From NCBI GenBank assembly GCA_023248395.1, contig JAHFEQ010000008.1, forward strand, positions 1 through 34,300: 34,300 nucleotides of DNA, given 5' to 3'. A program made the translations under genes and the position numbers. How positions within the stretch are numbered: the first letter of the stretch is position 1; every line of letters begins with the position of its first letter. This document shows, in pieces, positions 31,463 to 34,300 of the stretch. Under the pieces are notes generated by a model, which saw nothing but the letters and a program-made list of their open reading frames with translations, made no database searches and was not told where the DNA came from. This DNA comes from Nitrospirota bacterium. Lineage in GTDB: Bacteria; Nitrospirota; 9FT-COMBO-42-15; HDB-SIOI813.

Positions 31463-32229
31463 TATTTACCCTCCTGGCTATTTGGGACTTTGGTATTGTC
31501 TGTCTTATCCTGCGGTTGTTCTTTTACGGCGCCACCAGTGCTCCCCTGCATCTTATTTAATTTAGCTGCGGCATCCTCCCTCCAGGGAGAGTTAGGAAAT
31601 GTCTTTACAAGAGACTCATATTTCTCTATGGCTGAAACCTTATCTCCGGTTATCTCATAGGTACGGGCTATTTCATAGATTGCCCGGTCAGTCACTAATG
31701 AGTTCTTCAGTGTCGATGCCTCCTTAAAGGCAGATAGTGCATTACTATAGTCCTTTTTATTCATGTAGGCATAACCAAGGTTCATGTAGACGAGGGGCCG
31801 GGTCGTATCCTGATCCCTGCATTTTTCTATGAACTTTTGATAAGCCTCAATGGCCTGGTCTGTCTGTCCAAGACCTAAATGACTATTGCCGGTATAATAC
31901 ATGGCAACTGGCATACTCTTAGTAGAAGAATAGTCTGTTACGATCTCCTGATATTTAGAAAGCGCCTCCTTATAGTTCCCTTCCAGGTAATAATTATAGG
32001 CGCTGTTCTCCATCAGGGAAGCCTCTTGATCCCATTTTTGGGCCAGGTAATAATAGGCTACGCCTGCACCAGAGAGGATCACTAAGAGGGCTATAGAGAC
32101 GACCGCTATCAAACGGTTCCTTTCAAGGGTCTGGCCTACCTTTGAAGAGATATCATGTACGATACCCCGTATTTCCTCTGATTCGACGACATCCTTCTTT
32201 TTTGGAGCCCGTTTCTTTATGATCTTCAT
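31462..32229 (-). CDS. Membrane-anchored tetratricopeptide repeat protein
   Basis: The 255-residue protein has a lysine-rich cytoplasmic N-terminus and one membrane helix (about 40-62, [20 protein letters not shown]). At least four TPR units follow (about 75-225), for example [39 protein letters not shown] and [19 protein letters not shown]. The layout is like the YfgM/BamD-type periplasmic TPR proteins; the exact partner is unclear. A strong promoter (32257-32285) and AGAGGTG before the ATG support the start. Its stop overlaps the SDR start by one base. Confidence 0.88.
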   Translation of the reverse strand: MKIIKKRAPKKKDVVESEEIRGIVHDISSKVGQTLERNRLIAVVSIALLVILSGAGVAYYYLAQKWDQEASLMENSAYNYYLEGNYKEALSKYQEIVTDYSSTKSMPVAMYYTGNSHLGLGQTDQAIEAYQKFIEKCRDQDTTRPLVYMNLGYAYMNKKDYSNALSAFKEASTLKNSLVTDRAIYEIARTYEITGDKVSAIEKYESLVKTFPNSPWREDAAAKLNKMQGSTGGAVKEQPQDKTDNTKVPNSQEGK

Positions 32230-32256
32230 GGTTCACCTCTGATAACAAACTTAAAG

Positions 32257-32285
32257 ATATTAGGTAAATTATTCCCTCTTGTCAA
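32257..32285 (-). promoter_or_regulatory. Sigma70-like promoter of the TPR gene
   Basis: On the minus strand a consensus -35 TTGACA (32285-32280) and -10 TAATAT (32262-32257) are 17 bases apart. Transcription would start near 32250, about 21 bases before the ATG. Its -35 box overlaps that of the opposite promoter. Confidence 0.75.
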
Positions 32286-32307
32286 GTGCTCATTGATATG
32301 GTATTTT
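32279..32307 (+). promoter_or_regulatory. Possible promoter of the GAF gene, sharing its -35 box
   Basis: TTGTCA (32279-32284) and TATTTT (32302-32307) are 17 bases apart. The start of transcription would fall at about 32314, the A of the ATG that opens the GAF protein, so the mRNA would have almost no leader. The -10 box is weak. Confidence 0.4.
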
Positions 32308-32313
32308 TATCTA

Positions 32314-33111
32314 ATGGAAAAACCTTACATAAAGGAGCTCCAGGCCATAGAAAAAAAGAGGCGGGAACTCCTGAGCCTTGAAGTTGGGATACTGGTCTTA
32401 TTAACAACTGCCGTCATTGTCCTCTCTATTCTCGAACAGAAGTTTCTGACGTTATTTTTCCTGGGTCTCCTTACGGCACTATTCTCAATATACATCATCA
32501 GCAAGGAAAAGGAATTAAAAAGGTTAAATAACACCCTTACGGAAGAGCAGTTCAAAAATATCGAGGAACGCATCCGGTCAGCCTCCCTTAAGGAGCGTTT
32601 AAGTGAAGTCGTCGTGCTATACAGGGTCGGGCGTATCAGCGTATCTTTGTTAACCTTGCAGAGGAAGCTTGATAAGATTTTATCCCTTGCCTTCCACTTA
32701 GTAAAGGCAGACAGGGCCTCTATTATGCTCCCTAATGAAAAGGTCGGAACCTTTATTATAGCCAGCTCTATAGGCCTCGAGAAGGAGATTGTGGATGCAA
32801 AGTCCCCAAAGATAGGTGAGGGTGTTGCCGGCTGGGTTTTCGAGAACAAGACCCCTCTGATCCTTTTCGGAAGAGTGGAGGACAGCCGGTTTAAAAACTT
32901 TGTTCAAAAGACCAGTGAGATTAACTCAGCAATATCTCTCCCTATAAAGCTGAAGGGAAGGGTCATGGGAATCCTTAATTTAAGCTATTTGAAGGGGACT
33001 GAAAGGGCTTTTACAGAACGTGATTTGAGAGTGCTCTCGCTATTTGCAAGATATATATCCACGGCTATAGAACATACCCAGCTTCACCTGAATAAACAAC
33101 TGGTCCGCTAA
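32314..33111 (+). CDS. Membrane protein with GAF domain
   Basis: From the ATG at 32314 the product has 265 residues (a TTG at 32293 in frame would add seven). Two membrane helices lie at about 23-41 and 45-63. A coiled linker (about 65-100) leads to a GAF domain (about 105-255; LVKADRASIMLPNE, GEGVAGWVFENKTPL, INSAISLPIKLKGRVMGILNL and DLRVLSLFARYISTAIE). No histidine kinase, GGDEF or other output domain follows, so it may sense a small ligand and act on a partner. No Shine-Dalgarno sequence is evident before either start. It ends 9 bases before the convergent tatC stop. Confidence 0.88.
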   Translation: MEKPYIKELQAIEKKRRELLSLEVGILVLLTTAVIVLSILEQKFLTLFFLGLLTALFSIYIISKEKELKRLNNTLTEEQFKNIEERIRSASLKERLSEVVVLYRVGRISVSLLTLQRKLDKILSLAFHLVKADRASIMLPNEKVGTFIIASSIGLEKEIVDAKSPKIGEGVAGWVFENKTPLILFGRVEDSRFKNFVQKTSEINSAISLPIKLKGRVMGILNLSYLKGTERAFTERDLRVLSLFARYISTAIEHTQLHLNKQLVR

Positions 33112-33120
33112 AATTCCTCC

Positions 33121-33876
33121 CTAACTTATCCCGAATTCTTCCTTCTTGCCATGGGTCTCTCTGCAGAAGATCCTGGCCCCAATAATACCGATCTCATAAA
33201 GGACTAGGAGGGGACCCGCCATCAGTAACTGGTTAAATATATCCGGGGTTGGAGTCAGTATCGCTGCAATGATAAAGTTTATGAGTATCGCATACTTCCT
33301 GTTCCTCGATAAGAACTCAGGGGTAACTATTCCTATCTTAGTCAGGAAAATAATGATGAAGGGGAGCTCAAAAATGACCCCAAAGGCCAGCATAAATCTG
33401 ATTACAAAGTCAAGATAGGACCCTATTGAGATCATAGGGGTAAGACCAGCCGTCTTATACGTTAAGAGAAAATTCATGGCAAACCTGAGCACCACGATAT
33501 AACAGAAGGTGAGGCCTAAACCAAAGAAGATCAAAGCCAGAATAAGAAATGGAATGGCATAACGTCTCTCCTTTTCACTGAGGCCAGGGGAGACAAACCT
33601 CCAAATCTCGTATAATAAAACAGGCAGAGCCAGGATGAGACCGGCAAAGAAGGCCACTTTAAAGTTGCTCCAGAGCGCCTCTGCAGGAGACAGAAATATA
33701 AACGTGTTTTTCTTATCAGAAGTAACAAGGCTGGTCAAAAATTTGAGGATGCTTTCAGAGAAGTAAAAGGAGGCCATAAAACCCACCCCAATGGCTAAAA
33801 TAGAAATAATCAAGCTTTTCCGTAACTCAGCCAGGTGCTCTATCAGGGGCATCCTCTTTTCATCGATCTCTTTCAT
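33121..33876 (-). CDS. tatC: Sec-independent protein translocase TatC
   Basis: The 251-residue protein has six membrane helices and the TatC signatures PLIEHLAELRKSLI (the cytoplasmic N-terminal motif with conserved E/L-R), YEIWRFVSPGLSEKERRYA, and FGVIFELPFIIIFL. TatC recognises twin-arginine signal peptides and builds the translocon with TatA/TatB, which are not in the window. Its ATG overlaps the stop of the YdcH-like gene by 4 bases. Confidence 0.96.
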   Translation of the reverse strand: MKEIDEKRMPLIEHLAELRKSLIISILAIGVGFMASFYFSESILKFLTSLVTSDKKNTFIFLSPAEALWSNFKVAFFAGLILALPVLLYEIWRFVSPGLSEKERRYAIPFLILALIFFGLGLTFCYIVVLRFAMNFLLTYKTAGLTPMISIGSYLDFVIRFMLAFGVIFELPFIIIFLTKIGIVTPEFLSRNRKYAILINFIIAAILTPTPDIFNQLLMAGPLLVLYEIGIIGARIFCRETHGKKEEFGIS

Positions 33877-34115
33877 TTAGCCCTGGCCTTCTCCTTGTTC
33901 CCTTCTATCTTTAATATCTCCATCATCTTGTCTTTGGCGAGAAGTTTTTCCTTCTGCATGTTTTTCCTCAAGACTTCTTCTTTTGGGGTTAGAGTATTCT
34001 TTCTATTCAGGTCTCTTATCCCGCGCTCAAGCCTATTATGCCTCTCCTCCCAGGAAAAAAACTCATCATTCTCCCGGCGTAATCTCTCGATCAGCGCCAT
34101 ATTCTTAACTGCCAT
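33873..34115 (-). CDS. YdcH/DUF465-like small coiled-coil protein
   Basis: From the ATG at 34115 the product has 80 residues; the ATG at 34121 is only 2 bases from the AAGGAG and is less likely. The sequence is charged and helical: ERLRRENDEFFSWEERHNRL, then the LTPKEE turn and KNMQKEKLLAKDKMMEIL. The two-helix layout with LTPEE-like turn and KKEKLxxKDxM tail fits DUF465/YdcH, small proteins of unknown function. It is the middle gene of rimI-ydcH-tatC on the minus strand. Confidence 0.75.
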   Translation of the reverse strand: MAVKNMALIERLRRENDEFFSWEERHNRLERGIRDLNRKNTLTPKEEVLRKNMQKEKLLAKDKMMEILKIEGNKEKARAK

Positions 34116-34152
34116 ATGCATGTCTCCTTTCTTTTTTATATGATTTTAATCA

Positions 34153-34300
34153 TTAAATTATCTCTAATCCCATCACCCAGGCATCTTCTTTAGGGTTTCT
34201 GTAGTATTTTGACCTGCGTGTTATTAATCGGAAACCGAATCTCTCATACAGCCTGCGGGCGACCTCATTAGATTCTCTGACTTCCAGGTATGCGTTCTCA
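34153..34300 (-). CDS. rimI: Ribosomal protein S18 alanine N-acetyltransferase RimI (C-terminal part; cut by right edge)
   Basis: The last 48 codons of a minus-strand gene read ENAYLEVRESNEVARRLYER, then FGFRLITRRSKYYRNPKEDA and WVMGLEII. LEVRxSNxxARxLYExxGF and YYxxPxEDAxVM are the hallmark of RimI GNAT acetyltransferases, which acetylate the N-terminal alanine of S18 and in many bacteria lie next to tsaB/tsaD. The acetyl-CoA-binding loop is beyond the edge. Thirty-seven bases separate its stop from the YdcH-like start. Confidence 0.88.
   Translation of the reverse strand, partial: ENAYLEVRESNEVARRLYERFGFRLITRRSKYYRNPKEDAWVMGLEII

Overview
The window (about 47% G+C by eye) comes from a Gram-negative bacterium. 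It has an outer-membrane-type lipoprotein, periplasmic proteins, TatC, a DHH-CBS-nucleotidyltransferase fusion and several families of dispersed palindromic repeats. This mix resembles Nitrospirota, Desulfobacterota ('Deltaproteobacteria') or anammox-type lineages, but the sequence alone does not fix the phylum.

Region 1 (1-10042, all minus strand) is a seven-gene type I restriction-modification island read from one good sigma70-like promoter at 10014-10042. Order: hsdR, an AlbA_2/HATPase regulator with a winged helix, an XRE+ImmA (HExxH) protein, a reverse transcriptase with a long helical C-terminus, hsdS, an MNT-type nucleotidyltransferase, and hsdM (cut by the left edge). Genes overlap by 4-11 bases or are 11-57 bases apart, so the non-RM genes are built into the operon. 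The AT-rich block RT/XRE/AlbA_2 sits between G+C-richer hsdR and hsdM. This is the best candidate for an undescribed composite defence system.

Region 2 (10282-21189) is mostly housekeeping: nth-cobO (coupled), radC, a TrkA-C protein, mtaB-vanZ-miaB (minus), xerD, a small unknown gene, a DHH/CBS/tRNA nucleotidyltransferase fusion and a SUMF1-fold lipoprotein.

Region 3 (21193-23066) is a decayed integron. A minus-strand intI pseudogene has lost about 150 central residues. It is followed in the same direction by a small unknown ORF, an attC-like site, a PIN toxin/antitoxin pair, a second attC-like site and the 3' half of an aspartic-protease gene. An integrase in the same orientation as its cassettes is the uncommon 'reverse' layout.

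Region 4 (23083-34300) is again core genome: cyclophilin, a GATase-like secreted protein, Ppx/GppA, a lipoprotein, a coiled-coil protein and recG (all minus), rpmB (plus), ridA, a DUF3108 protein with a signal peptide but no canonical start, a UDP-glucuronate decarboxylase-type SDR, a TPR protein, a GAF-domain membrane protein (plus) with back-to-back promoters, tatC, a YdcH-like protein and the end of rimI.

Palindromic repeats recur. Three lie in frame inside conserved genes (hsdS, hsdR, mtaB), each adding about 19-26 residues at a linker or loop. Others lie between genes at 17654, 25781 and 26458.
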